A stretch of 64,000 bases of DNA. Source: Parasponia andersonii. Taxonomy: Eukaryota; Streptophyta; Magnoliopsida; Rosales; Cannabaceae. The stretch is from positions 296,742 through 360,741 of the forward strand of contig JXTB01000389.1 in assembly GCA_002914805.1 (NCBI GenBank), in the 5' to 3' direction. The position numbers were made by a program, and so were the translations under genes. This document shows, piece by piece, positions 1-9,705 of this stretch. The notes beneath the pieces were generated by a model. It was not told the origin of the DNA and ran no database searches. It saw nothing but the letters and a program-made list of their open reading frames with translations. Numbering within the stretch: the first letter of the stretch is position 1; the number at the start of each line of letters is the position of its first letter.

Positions 1-1026
1 TCACAAAATAATCAATAAAATTATATTTAATCATATAAATACAGTCAATTAAGACTCATTATCATATCTTTAGAAAAATTAATAAATATACAATCAGAAA
101 AAAACATGTATACAGATTTTACCCGCAAATCAAATAAGAGTGATAAAAATCTTGAAATTCTTCTACTTAGACTTCTCTTGGAGATTTGAAAAAAAATTTA
201 AAGATGAAGAAATAGACAGAAGATGATACTTAGAGAATTTCTTTCTGAGTTTCTAGAGAGATGAGAAAGAGGTAGAGGTGGCTAGGATTTTGAGGAAAAT
301 AGAAATATAAACATCAATATATATATACACTTGAAATCCCATTAATATATGTTTCCTTTTTTTTCTATTTTTCTTTTTATGTTATTATATTTTATTTTAT
401 TATTATTATTTTTTTTATAAGTCATATAAATGACTCACGGTAGCCTTCCCTTTTTCTTTGTTTGTTTTTTTAAGTTTAATTTATATATATATATATATAT
501 ATATATCTAATTTCTATTTAAATATTAATTTATATATAAATATATGTGTTATATGAAATTCAAAAATAGAATAATAGCATAAATGATTTTTTTTTTTACA
601 TGACACTTAAATTAAAATTAAATACCACATTGTGTCAATTAAATATTAATAACATTAATGACAACAATTACTTATTTAAATAACTTCAAATAAATACATT
701 AATAATATTATTTACACCCTTTCTTTTTTTTTAGTTATTATTTTAAGAATTTACAAAAATTTTAGTAGGCATGTAAGACAATTAGATTCATAGTGCACTT
801 ATAACAAAATATAAATGACAAATAAAAATTTTCAATATGCTGTAAATGTAAACTTTACGTTATAATTTTAAATCAGGGCACGTAAACATCGATCGAACAC
901 TGTTGGACATTATCAGTGCATAAAATCAAATTAGGCACAAATACTACATAAATTAAATAATATTAAATGCAATTAATAACAAGTAACACTTAGCAATTCT
1001 AGGGCATTCTAATCATGGGTGTTACA
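1..1026 (-). mobile_element. LTR-like sequence of a gypsy element (partial, cut by window edge)
   Basis: Read on the minus strand, this block begins at 1026 with TGTAACACCC, a start typical of long LTRs of plant Ty3/gypsy elements of the Tekay type. It is AT-rich and has no coding potential. It abuts a gag fragment of another family directly, with no polypurine tract at the junction, so it looks like a separate insertion (element or solo LTR) whose other end lies outside the window. Poly-T, (TA)n at about 484-507 and several AT-rich runs lie inside. The family assignment rests only on the terminal motif. Confidence 0.45.
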
Positions 1027-2155
1027 GTCACGATTTTTAGAATTGGCAGATTCGGTGCTACCTTGATTTGGCTCCGCAACTTGTTTTGTGTCCTTAGAAG
1101 ACTTGGACTTAGGCTTAGCTGATGGAAATTCATCCCATTTAGTGGCTGATCTTCATGAGTTTGTAGGAGCTGAGCTTGGTCCCCTCCTAGGAAAGTTCCT
1201 TCGTTTCAATTGTTGCTCAACTTGCGTCCTTAGAAGACTTGGACTTAGGCTTAGCTGATGGAAATTCATCCCATTTAGTGGCTGATCTCTATGAGTTTGT
1301 AGGAGCTGAGCTTGGTCCCCTCCTAGGAAAGTTCCTTTGTTTCAATTATTGCTCAACTTTGATAGCTTGATGCACCATATCTCTCAGCTCTACATAATGT
1401 TGCATCTCTACCACGTCCGCTATCTCTCTATTTAGATAGTGTAAGAATCTAGCCATGGTAGCTTCTCTGTCCTCCTCTACATTTGCTCGGATCATAGCAA
1501 CATCCATCTCCTTATAGTAATCATCTACGCTCTTAGATCCTTGGGTTAGTCGTTGCAACTTGTTGTACAACTCCCGATGGTAGTAGCTTAGAACAAAACG
1601 TCTTTCTATGATTGTTTTCATCTCATCCTATGCCTCAACAGGGCGTTCTAGATTTCTCTTTCTTTCCTTCAACAATTGATCCCACCAAACAATAGCATAA
1701 TCAGTGAATTCGATTGCAGTAAGCTTTACCTTTTTAATCTCAAAATAGTTGTGGCAATTGAAAACGATCTCCATTCTCTTCTCCCACTCTAGATAAGCTT
1801 CAGGATCATTTTTACCTTGGAAGGATGGAATCTTCACTTTAATGCCTCCCAAGTCATTNNGCCTAAACCTGCCCCTATTTATTGTTGGTTCATCCATCTC
1901 CTCCCATTCCTCTACATCTTCATCATCACCCCATTGCTCCTCTAGTTGTACTCGCATAGGTGGTTGCCTAATGGGAACATTCTGAGGCTGACCTGCGGCT
2001 GTTTCTCCTTCCAACCTATTAATCCTCTCATGAATTGGTTCTAATTTAGCTCTCATCATTCTCCTCATCTCTCCAAACAATGCCTGTAATTGTAAGTTCG
2101 GAACAGTTGGTTGTTGTACCTCTTCGGTTATGTTACCTTCTTGATTGCGTGACAT
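1027..2155 (-). pseudogene. Ty3/gypsy gag polyprotein fragment, broken
   Basis: Gag is the structural protein that packages retrotransposon RNA. Translated from 2155 downwards, the N-terminal part has a coiled, charged region, an acidic stretch and then the retrotransposon gag core (KIPSFQGKNDPEAYLEWEKR, then WWDQLL). The core continues in a second segment (1346-1621) with YYHRELYNKLQ, SVDDYYKEM and a conserved block ending AIKVEQ. A stop separates the two segments near 1622-1627. Two ambiguous bases (1859-1860) fall inside. After the core comes a basic linker with the 136-bp duplication. The sequence then stops at 1027, where a zinc knuckle would be expected, because another LTR abuts there. 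Protease, reverse transcriptase and integrase are absent. The initiator Met at 2155 fits the long leader and primer site upstream. Confidence 0.85.
1090..1361. repeat. 136-bp tandem duplication inside a gag remnant
   Basis: Copy 1 (1090-1225) and copy 2 (1226-1361) are nearly identical, with only a handful of differences. On the minus strand they encode the basic, Ser/Lys-rich stretch that follows the gag core domain. The unit is 136 bp, not a multiple of three, so the duplication shifts the reading frame. Confidence 0.9.
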
Positions 2156-3047
2156 ATTGAAATCTGCAAAAATAAGGTTAGGACCTCACAAGCACTCTTT
2201 CCTCTCGTGTTTCACTCAGAAAGATTCACTCACTCTCGTGTTTGGCACTCAATAGCTTTTACCTTCTTATGTTCCACCACTCTTACCTTTTTCTACTTGT
2301 TATGTTTTCTTTTCACTCATAATCAGATTCAAGAATACTCCAGTAGTAATTCAATATGATGAGCAACCAAATCAAATTTAAAAAAAAAAACTCACAAGCA
2401 ATTCTCAAGAAACTGAGTAATACGAATTCTTCAGTTTCAGCAATACCCCAAAATTCAAATAATTTCTCTTAAATTTTGATGATTTTTCATACTCAAGTGT
2501 GGGGCTTTAGCAAAAAGGAGTGTAGGAAGTAAGAAACAAGAATGACGCAGGATTTTTTTTTTTTTTTTTGCTGTTGCAGAAATGTGTGAAGGACACAAGA
2601 GAATCGGGTAACTTAAACAAATGGGAAACTTAAAGAAACGGATAACCAGAAACGAGTAACAAGAAATTGAAAACAGAAATTAAGACTTTGAATCAAACTA
2701 GGATTCTGAAAACACAAAATTCGGCCGCCCTAGTAACCCAGTAACTTGGACCCCATGCAAAAGCAAAGAAACCCTAGTTGGCTCAGATTAGGAAATCAAA
2801 TAATTCTAGTGTCCCTAAAGCACAAATTCGGCCAAGAACAAGGAGTTTGATCAGATTGGGAAACCTAGTATCCTTAAATCTTAAAATTTCGGCCAAAAAC
2901 ACTAGTTGATCAGATTAAGAAACTAAATATCACCAATCTACCTAAAGCAAGAAATTTGGCCAGCCACTTTTTTTTGTAACCCTAATTAAAGAGTCAAAGA
3001 AACAATAAAGAAAGTAAAGTATAATTCAAACTTGTCTTGAAACCTAA
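2156..3047 (-). other. Untranslated leader of the gag element
   Basis: This stretch lies between the primer-binding site and the gag start codon, where the 5' leader of an LTR retrotransposon belongs. It has no open frame. It contains a poly-T run near 2552-2570 and several near-repeated segments of the form ctagt-atcagatt-ggaaa (about 2770-2930). Confidence 0.5.
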
Positions 3048-3059
3048 GCTCTGATACCA
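3048..3059 (-). promoter_or_regulatory. Primer-binding site for initiator-Met tRNA
   Basis: The minus strand reads TGGTATCAGAGC, the standard plant retrotransposon match to the 3' end of initiator methionine tRNA. It sits two bases from the end of the LTR at 3062-3615 and upstream of gag on the same strand, which fixes the element's orientation. Confidence 0.85.
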
Positions 3060-3061
3060 AA

Positions 3062-3615
3062 TGATATAAACCCTGCCAACAATTGTGACGAAACCCAACA
3101 CCTACTATGGAATTCGAACCCCAAGATCACCAAGTCGCAAGATTGTTTAGTCTTGACCCATAACCTAGCAACATATAAATCAAGAACTACGAAAGATTAA
3201 AGACGCCACACCAAGAATCCTCAAGTACCACTCAAGAACCAATGGGATAAGTCTGGTTGTTTTGAACGCCACAAGAGTTAACTTAATAAGTTTAGGAATC
3301 TTCTTAAGAATGAAGAAAAAACACGAATAACTCGCAATATTATTGATCACTAAAAACTGAAAAATGTACAAGGCTCTCTCCTGTATATAGGAGTCAAATT
3401 TGTCCCTAATTTAAGATAAACTAATGTTATTTTAACATGTGGCAACCCTCTCCTCAATTTAAATTCAAAAATAACTAAATCTGAATTAAAGAAGTTTCCT
3501 AAAAGTACAAAAGGCCTAAAAAGACGTGAGGAGAAGTGTTTGGCTTCAATTGGACTCTTCTAGAACCTTAATCATAGTGATTAGGCTCCCTTGGATCTGA
3601 TTTGGGCTTATATCG
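3062..3615 (-). mobile_element. LTR of gypsy element (about 554 bp)
   Basis: The plus-strand left end TGATATAAACCC is matched in inverted orientation by GGGCTTATATCG at 3604-3615, so both ends show the expected 12-bp terminal inverted repeat with two transitions. On the minus strand a TATA-like CTATATA lies at about 3383-3391 and would start transcription within the LTR. The primer site follows at 3048-3059. The boundary at 3615 is inferred from the terminal repeat because no second copy is in the window for comparison. Confidence 0.65.
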
Positions 3616-3620
3616 GGCCT

Positions 3621-3839
3621 CTATGCGTTAATCATCTTACCAATATGTTGAATCAGCTCATTTAATGCCCATTTGAATCTCTTAGCTCTAAGTCTTGTGA
3701 TTGGCCTACTTGGAAAGCTTAATGGATCATGTGAATGCTGCCCTTGAGTCCCTCCAAGCCCATGTGAATGCTCCTCCTCTTGCACGTGTGGTTGAGCATC
3801 TACATTTGCATCACATATAGCCTCAAATAATGACTTCAT
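3621..3839 (-). pseudogene. C-terminal tail of a gypsy pol polyprotein
   Basis: The 72-residue minus-strand frame contains SRPITRLRAKRFKWALNELI. This matches the basic RPITRARAKRFKEAL-type tail that ends the Gag-Pol polyprotein in many plant gypsy elements (recognised from memory of the family, not by search). It ends in TAG a few bases before the LTR start at 3615, where the polyprotein end and polypurine tract of an element lie. Everything upstream (integrase, RT) is missing, and the frame is closed by a stop just before the first Met. It therefore belongs to a copy positioned upstream of the LTR, not to the gag downstream of it. Confidence 0.6.
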
Positions 3840-5230
3840 AAATTTATCTCTCTCACTTTTCTCTTAGTTTTTTGTGGCAACCACCAAACTAAAGTACTTT
3901 TAGCAACTGAATGCAACACATAAGGAAATTTGGCCAGCTCTAGTAGGCCCAGGGCTGGCCAAAATTCATCTGCTCTAAGGAGCAAATGGTGTCCGGCCTT
4001 TTTCTCCTTTTTATATAATTTTCCAGAAAATTATTTGAGGCTAATTTGGCTAATCTCATGCAGCCCAAGATGTTGGTGTAGGTTGGAGACCCAAATAGAC
4101 CTATTTAATTCAAGCTCCAATAGACAAAAGTCTAATTCTAATTAATTCTTAATACAAGCGGACTTGTATTGCTAGTTATAGACTTATTCTACTAAAAGTT
4201 CAAACTGCACTCTTGAATTAAATAAATATCATAAGATATTTTATAATTAAAATTATGTCTATTAAATAAAAAAAATATTTACATATGTATCCTCACATAA
4301 CTACGATAATTAGAGATAGGTAAAATTATTGTTTTACCCATCCAATTATATCTTTCAATTCATTGACGCAAGACTATGTCTAATTGATGATCAGATTTAT
4401 AGAAAATCTTCCATTAATAAAATAAATAATTTTATTAATTACTTAACTAAGGTTTAAATCATTCAAGTTCCTATAGCTCCTAAAGTAGTATTTACTTCTC
4501 TATATAATAGAGATGTGAATTCCATATTTATAAGTATATGTTCTCAATACCTATAATAATACATTACCAAAATGTCAGGATCTAGATCGTCAATTTCTTG
4601 ATCGTTCCTTTTTATATCTCAAATAATACAAGTTATAAATATGAGTTTATTACTTATTTCAAGATTAAGAAAGACATATGTTAATTATCAAATTTGTGAG
4701 AATATGTTCTTGTCAACAATACTTATTAAAGAATATATTTCACACGGTCCTTATTCTTGGCAACGATACTTATATACCAAGACTTTTTCATATGGTCATA
4801 TCAATATAGATTAAGACACATTATAAATACATAAAGTCTTGCAATACGATCCAATAGAAGTGTCGAACTTCTCTTATTAGTTGTGGACATTCTTATTTGA
4901 TTTAATTAGAAAAAATATGTCTTAACTTTAATAAATAACCTTATTAAAATATTTCTCTAATAAATAAATCAGGGAATCTTTTGACATTTATTATTGTACT
5001 AATAATCAAAATATTATCACAAATATTATTCATGAAATATCACTTTATTAAATATCCAAAATAATCGATAAATATCTATAAATAATAAACACTTTTTTAG
5101 CATAATCTTAATATATAAACTAGAAGAGAAAAATTTTCTCTAGAGTTATTTTAGAGAACTCTTGGAAAACAAAATGGGATGAATAAATTAAGGGAATGTG
5201 GGCCTTTATTTATAGCAAACTTATAGAGTT
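3840..5230. other. AT-rich non-coding block resembling a decayed LTR
   Basis: There is no convincing coding frame. The texture (long AT-rich runs, short TATA-like words, recurring aataaatnatt strings) resembles the long LTR at 38,819-40,613, but I cannot align the two. A short hairpin-capable sequence, gagttatttt-agagaactc, lies near 5143-5162. A diverged copia-type LTR is possible. Confidence 0.25.
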
Positions 5231-5750
5231 GGGTACAACGGAGATGGCACAATATAAACCAACTGGAATTTATCGAGTGGTGCCTTTATTAGTGTACGTG
5301 CCTTACACACAGTGATAGTTTTAGAAATCAAAAAGAACCTACCATACAAGCTGGACAGTAGTTTTCAGGCCAAAAGTAATAACAAGTCTAATTTCCTAGA
5401 AAAGAAAAAATAAAATAACAAGCCTTATTTCCTCTTTATTTATCATATTACATAAAATGTTAATCAAATGATTTTGATTTTTTAATTTATTTTCCTTTTT
5501 TTCTAAATAGTTTTTAGAGTTATACATGATAAGAGTTTAACTAAATAATTAGCTTATGAAGGTATGTGAGAAGTAATAAAATTATATCTTGTCATATATA
5601 TTTATATTATGTCATATCATATATGGATTTATTTTTTATGAAATTAGTATTAATTAGTTACTAGTGAGAAGACAGAAAAAAATGTCAATAGAACTACCTA
5701 ACCTAGACCTAAATCATAGTATTTATTAAAAAGTAAACTGCAAAAATACC
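5231..5750. other. Intergenic, nothing recognised
   Basis: AT-rich sequence with no supported gene, repeat or RNA. Confidence 0.4.
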
Positions 5751-7473
5751 CTTAATTATGATCTTGCTATATTTGTAACCCTATAGTTTGGCATCTACAA
5801 GATTATACATTTACATACAAAATTTCTACAAATATGTACCTTCTATATACAAATTTACCAATGTGTACTATTACAAGATGAAAATACCCCTCATAATCTA
5901 ACAGTGGGATATGGCATAACTCTTGCCAAATACAGTTACATGATTCTCAAAAAAATAATTTAAAAAAAAAAAAAGAAAACACAGTTACAAGATTAAATAA
6001 GAAAAATTAAAACGAAATAAACTTTAATACTCAAAATTTTGTGATATCATAATTGAGACTTTTATTAGCTATTAATATTATTTTGCAATTTAGAATGTAC
6101 GAAAAAAAGGACTTAGTAGTAAGGGCTAGAACATTTGGCTTTAGGACAAAATAGTCCGATCACTTACTAAGGGTAATTTAGTCATTTAGCATGACTGAGG
6201 CTAATTATAAATATGCTTTTAGGACTGATGGCAGGCCCATTTTCAACTACATAAACCACCTTGGAGCTTCATTTCTGTTTTCCTAAGTGGTAGGCAATTG
6301 ATCTATATCACAACTCTTCTGTTTCATCGTTTTTACGATCAAATTTGATTATAATGCTTAGGTATATATTTTGGAAGGCTTTGAATTTAATTAAGTGGAC
6401 TACTTTTTTTATTTATTTTCTGAACTTAGAATTTAATTGAATGGATTACTTTATTATGATAAAGTTTGTATGGTTAGTGTTTTGATTCCATGTTATTATT
6501 ATATACAATATGGTGGTCCAGATAAATTACAGTAACAAGAGGGTGGTTGATGGTTGCATTTATTAGATGAGACCTCCTAAACCTGATCAAGGTCTTTTTG
6601 TCATGGATTTTGTCCTGACGGATAATGGGCAAGGATATATATGATATAATATATATATATATATATTATATACACATTTATATGTGTGTGTATGTCAGTT
6701 GATTACATAATGTTATGCTATTACCTATTCTGTTCATTTGGATAACTTAGAATTCCATAAGAACTAAGAACATATCACGATTTCTGTTATACACTAATTT
6801 GAGTTTGGGATTAAAGAACTAGGTTTTCTCAAATGAAATAATTTTTGTTTTCAGGCAATGGGTTATTGGATGAAATAATTTTTAAAAAAAATTATAAAAT
6901 TCTTTATTTGAAGTTTGTACAAAAATAATCATGCATAGATCTTATAAACTATCACCGTTTTCGAAAAACAGAGAAAAATATCTATTGGGTAAGTTTTACT
7001 CACCCTATTTTCTCTAACAGATCTTGATTGTGGCAACGATTTGGATCAAACTTAGGATTTGAGCAGCATTTATTCTCTCGGTAGCTTAGTTAGTATTTAC
7101 TGGTCTAAGTATTTATCTCTATTTTCTATTTCTTTTCTTTTATATTGGATTGTGGACAAGCCATGTGAACTATGAATATGTATGAGCTAGTTGGAATTTT
7201 CTTTTATTGAGCAATTTATTAGTTTTGGTTTTAGATTTACTTATTTAAGTTAATTATTATCTTTCTTTTCAAATTTATATTTCACTATATTACAACTTAA
7301 ACCATAGGTTATGAGATACGACAAGTAACTTGTCATGTTGATGTTTACTTTGACTTAATTACTTAGCTAAAAGATTTACAAAGAAAATTATTTCATGAGA
7401 ATACTCAGGATTTCTAAAAGATTATCAAATTTACAATATTGTGACGTACCCCGAGTTAGAGGCGTTATATAAA
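5751..7473 (+). mobile_element. Probable decayed gypsy LTR, plus strand
   Basis: A TATA-like element (attataaatatgc, about 6208) is followed by a short leader-like stretch, then a long AT-rich region. The 3' part carries ttactcaccctattttctctaacag and a tggcaacgatttggatcaaac block. It closes with a gtgacgtacccc-gagttagaggcgttata end. This order is typical of long plant Tekay-like LTRs. The left boundary and any target-site duplication were not found. A (TA)n run lies at about 6640-6672. Confidence 0.35.
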
Positions 7474-7837
7474 GCATATCAAAAAAATTAAACCATTTAA
7501 AAAAACAATAAATATTTCTTTCTCATGGATGGCAATGAATAACTCCCGGATATAATAGCCCAATATGTGAGAATGTAGTATGAGAAGAACAATGAGAAGT
7601 CGAAAAGAGAGGTACTTCATTAATTTCCATTACCCGGCAGCATAAGCCTTTGAAATTTAAATCACTTAAAATTTAAAAGAAAATTAGAGGAGTCAAAACC
7701 CAGACTAGCAAGGTCGGAGAAAAAAGAAAGAAGGAAAAAAAAAAGGCAAGAATACAACAAATTTATTGATCAACAAGGCTTTCAATGTTGAGTTGGTTGC
7801 TCTATTATTATTGTCTCCAGCGAAAGGAAGGGAAAAA

Positions 7838-8058
7838 TGGCTCGATGCAGAGGTAGTGCTCAATAGCGAGGCAATGCTAGGTTTGGCTATGATTTTGAGG
7901 TGCGTAAAAAACATTGGCTTGGATAAGACAAAATTTGAAAGGAGGAGAGAGATGGCTCGATGCAAAGGCAATTCTTGGCAGCAAAGAGAGGCGGTATTGG
8001 GTTTGGCTAGGATGTTGAGGTGGATTAAGAATGTGGACTTGGACAAGGCAAAATCTTG
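7838..8058 (+). repeat. Diverged tandem repeat of about 100-110 bp, two copies
   Basis: Two related units start with ggctcgatgca at about 7838 and 7952. Both continue through a shared ggtttggcta-gat-ttgaggtg block to a shared cttgga-aaggcaaaat end. Base composition is clearly less AT-rich than the surroundings. An open frame crosses both copies (7766-8059, 97 codons) but resembles no protein I know. A fragment of a captured gene or a satellite-like repeat is possible. Confidence 0.6.
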
Positions 8059-8059
8059 A

Positions 8060-8560
8060 ATTTTTGTTGGTCGTAAAGGATTGGGTTTCTAACACTTTTA
8101 TATATAAGAAACTAAAAAACATTACAAAAATACGAAAGTCAGGTTTTTTTTTTTCTAATTTTCGTACTATTTTTATTAAAAACATATCACTTTTTAAAAA
8201 AATTTAGAAAAGTACCACTTTTAAAATGGTTATTGGTTATCAGTTTTCGGAAACTGGTTACTCGTTACTAGTTATAAATATCTTTGGTTACTAGTTACCA
8301 GTTTTCAAAAACTAGTTGCTATAAACTAGTTACTATTTTAAAAAATGGTATTTTTCTAAATAGTTTTTAGAAAATGATATTTTTCTAATAAAAACCGTAT
8401 TGCACCTTAAAAAAAAAAAAGAAATTGTGGTATGTATCCATTTTTTAAAATTTGACTTAGTGGATGTCCATTCCTTTTAATTTATAGCAACATGTCCAGC
8501 TATTTAAAAATTAAAAAAACCGTTAGCTAATAAATATTATTAATTTTTGATTTTGCCCTC
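8060..8560. other. AT-rich spacer with short palindromic words
   Basis: No gene is seen. Between 8230 and 8335 the words ggttactagttaccag, aactggttact and actagtt recur in both orientations and could form small hairpins. Confidence 0.35.
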
Positions 8561-8569
8561 AATTCAAAT

Positions 8570-8821
8570 TTCTAGTTTTTTCGTTTAGGTTTTTCGAATA
8601 TTTTGTGATTCTCTCTCTCTCTCTCGTTCTTCTCTCTCGAATCTCTAGTGAATAGGCATTGTTTTCCGACGTTGTTTTTGTTCCCCTTCTTTTTCTCTAA
8701 CATTTTTGAGCTCATCTTCATCTTTACGGCATTTTTCTGGTTCTACTTCTTCTTCTCTGGTCATTTGGCTGATTTCTTCCTTTGCATTGGTCGAGTTCGA
8801 CTTTGGATTTGATCTTGTTAG
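8570..8821 (+). promoter_or_regulatory. CT-rich leader and first exon of the MULE transposase
   Basis: A pyrimidine-rich stretch ((TC)n at about 8612-8625, then a moderately GC-richer leader) ends at a plausible splice donor, gttag|gtatgc, at 8821/8822. The matching acceptor tatag at 9701-9705 precedes the first coding exon, implying a non-coding first exon and an intron of about 880 bp. Confidence 0.4.
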
Positions 8822-9254
8822 GTATGCATTATTTTCTTGATTTTATTTTTTTAAATCATATCATATTTTTTGTGTTTGATTATATTATGTATACTTTTTG
8901 GGATTTTCACTTGTACTTCTAATTTGTGTTATAATTATTGTTAATTTAAGTCTAATCCTTATTTTTCTTTTCTGATGGCTGTGTTTTTTAGAATTATACT
9001 ATATAATTAATAATGGTTCATTATTATTTTGTCGTGGTATGTATTATTATTGTAGTGGTATATTTATTTTTTTCTTGTGGTATATGCTACAGTTGTTCTA
9101 TTATTTTGGGTATTGAAGATATTTAATATTCTTACTTGGTTAATAATATTTTGATTTTTATATATGTATTTCTTATTGTGGTATATAATTTTTCTTTTAT
9201 GTGGCTATTATTGATTACTGTGTCAATTATTTTACTGGTTGGTTCATAGATATT

Positions 9255-9602
9255 TGATCATGGTATAAAAGCAGTTTGTCATAGTATATAACGTTATGTA
9301 CTAGATTTAGATTCATTACATTGAGATATTAGATTTTTTTTATTTTCTTTCTGTGTGCTCTTAGATAATGAATTTATGGTCATAGTATATAAAACTATAT
9401 GCTAGATTCATTATATTAAGCATAGGATATTATTATTTTGTTTCTAGCTCTTGTTCTTAAACTTTGAGGTTTATTAATTTTTAGGTTTGGTATATGGAAT
9501 TTTTATTATTGTATATGAGGTTATATACCAAGTTCCTCAGATATTCGATATTTTGTTATTTTGTTTCTATCTTTTTTCATTTCCAATTATATGAATTTTT
9601 GT
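9255..9602 (+). repeat. Intron segment repeated at 12,585-12,925 (copy A)
   Basis: About 340 bp of the first intron are clearly homologous, in direct orientation, to a segment just 3' of the transposase coding exons. Shared landmarks in order are a tagattcattacatt-like run, ttattttctttct, gctctta, aatgaattt-tggtcatagtatat, ttctagctcttg, ttggtatatggaat and tattttgttattttgtttctatc. Confidence 0.8.
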
Positions 9603-9705
9603 ATATATGTTTATTTATGTTGTGTAGAGAATCATGTACTATTTCTTTTTTTTGGGTTGTGTTTTTACTATTGAATTTTTGTTATTTTTTTTTTTGTTAT
9701 TATAG

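Noticed and set aside
7705..8185. Minus-strand frames opposite the tandem repeat at 7.8-8.06 kb
   Set aside because: Overlap in several frames and owe their length to the repeat and poly-A/T flanks. No domain seen.
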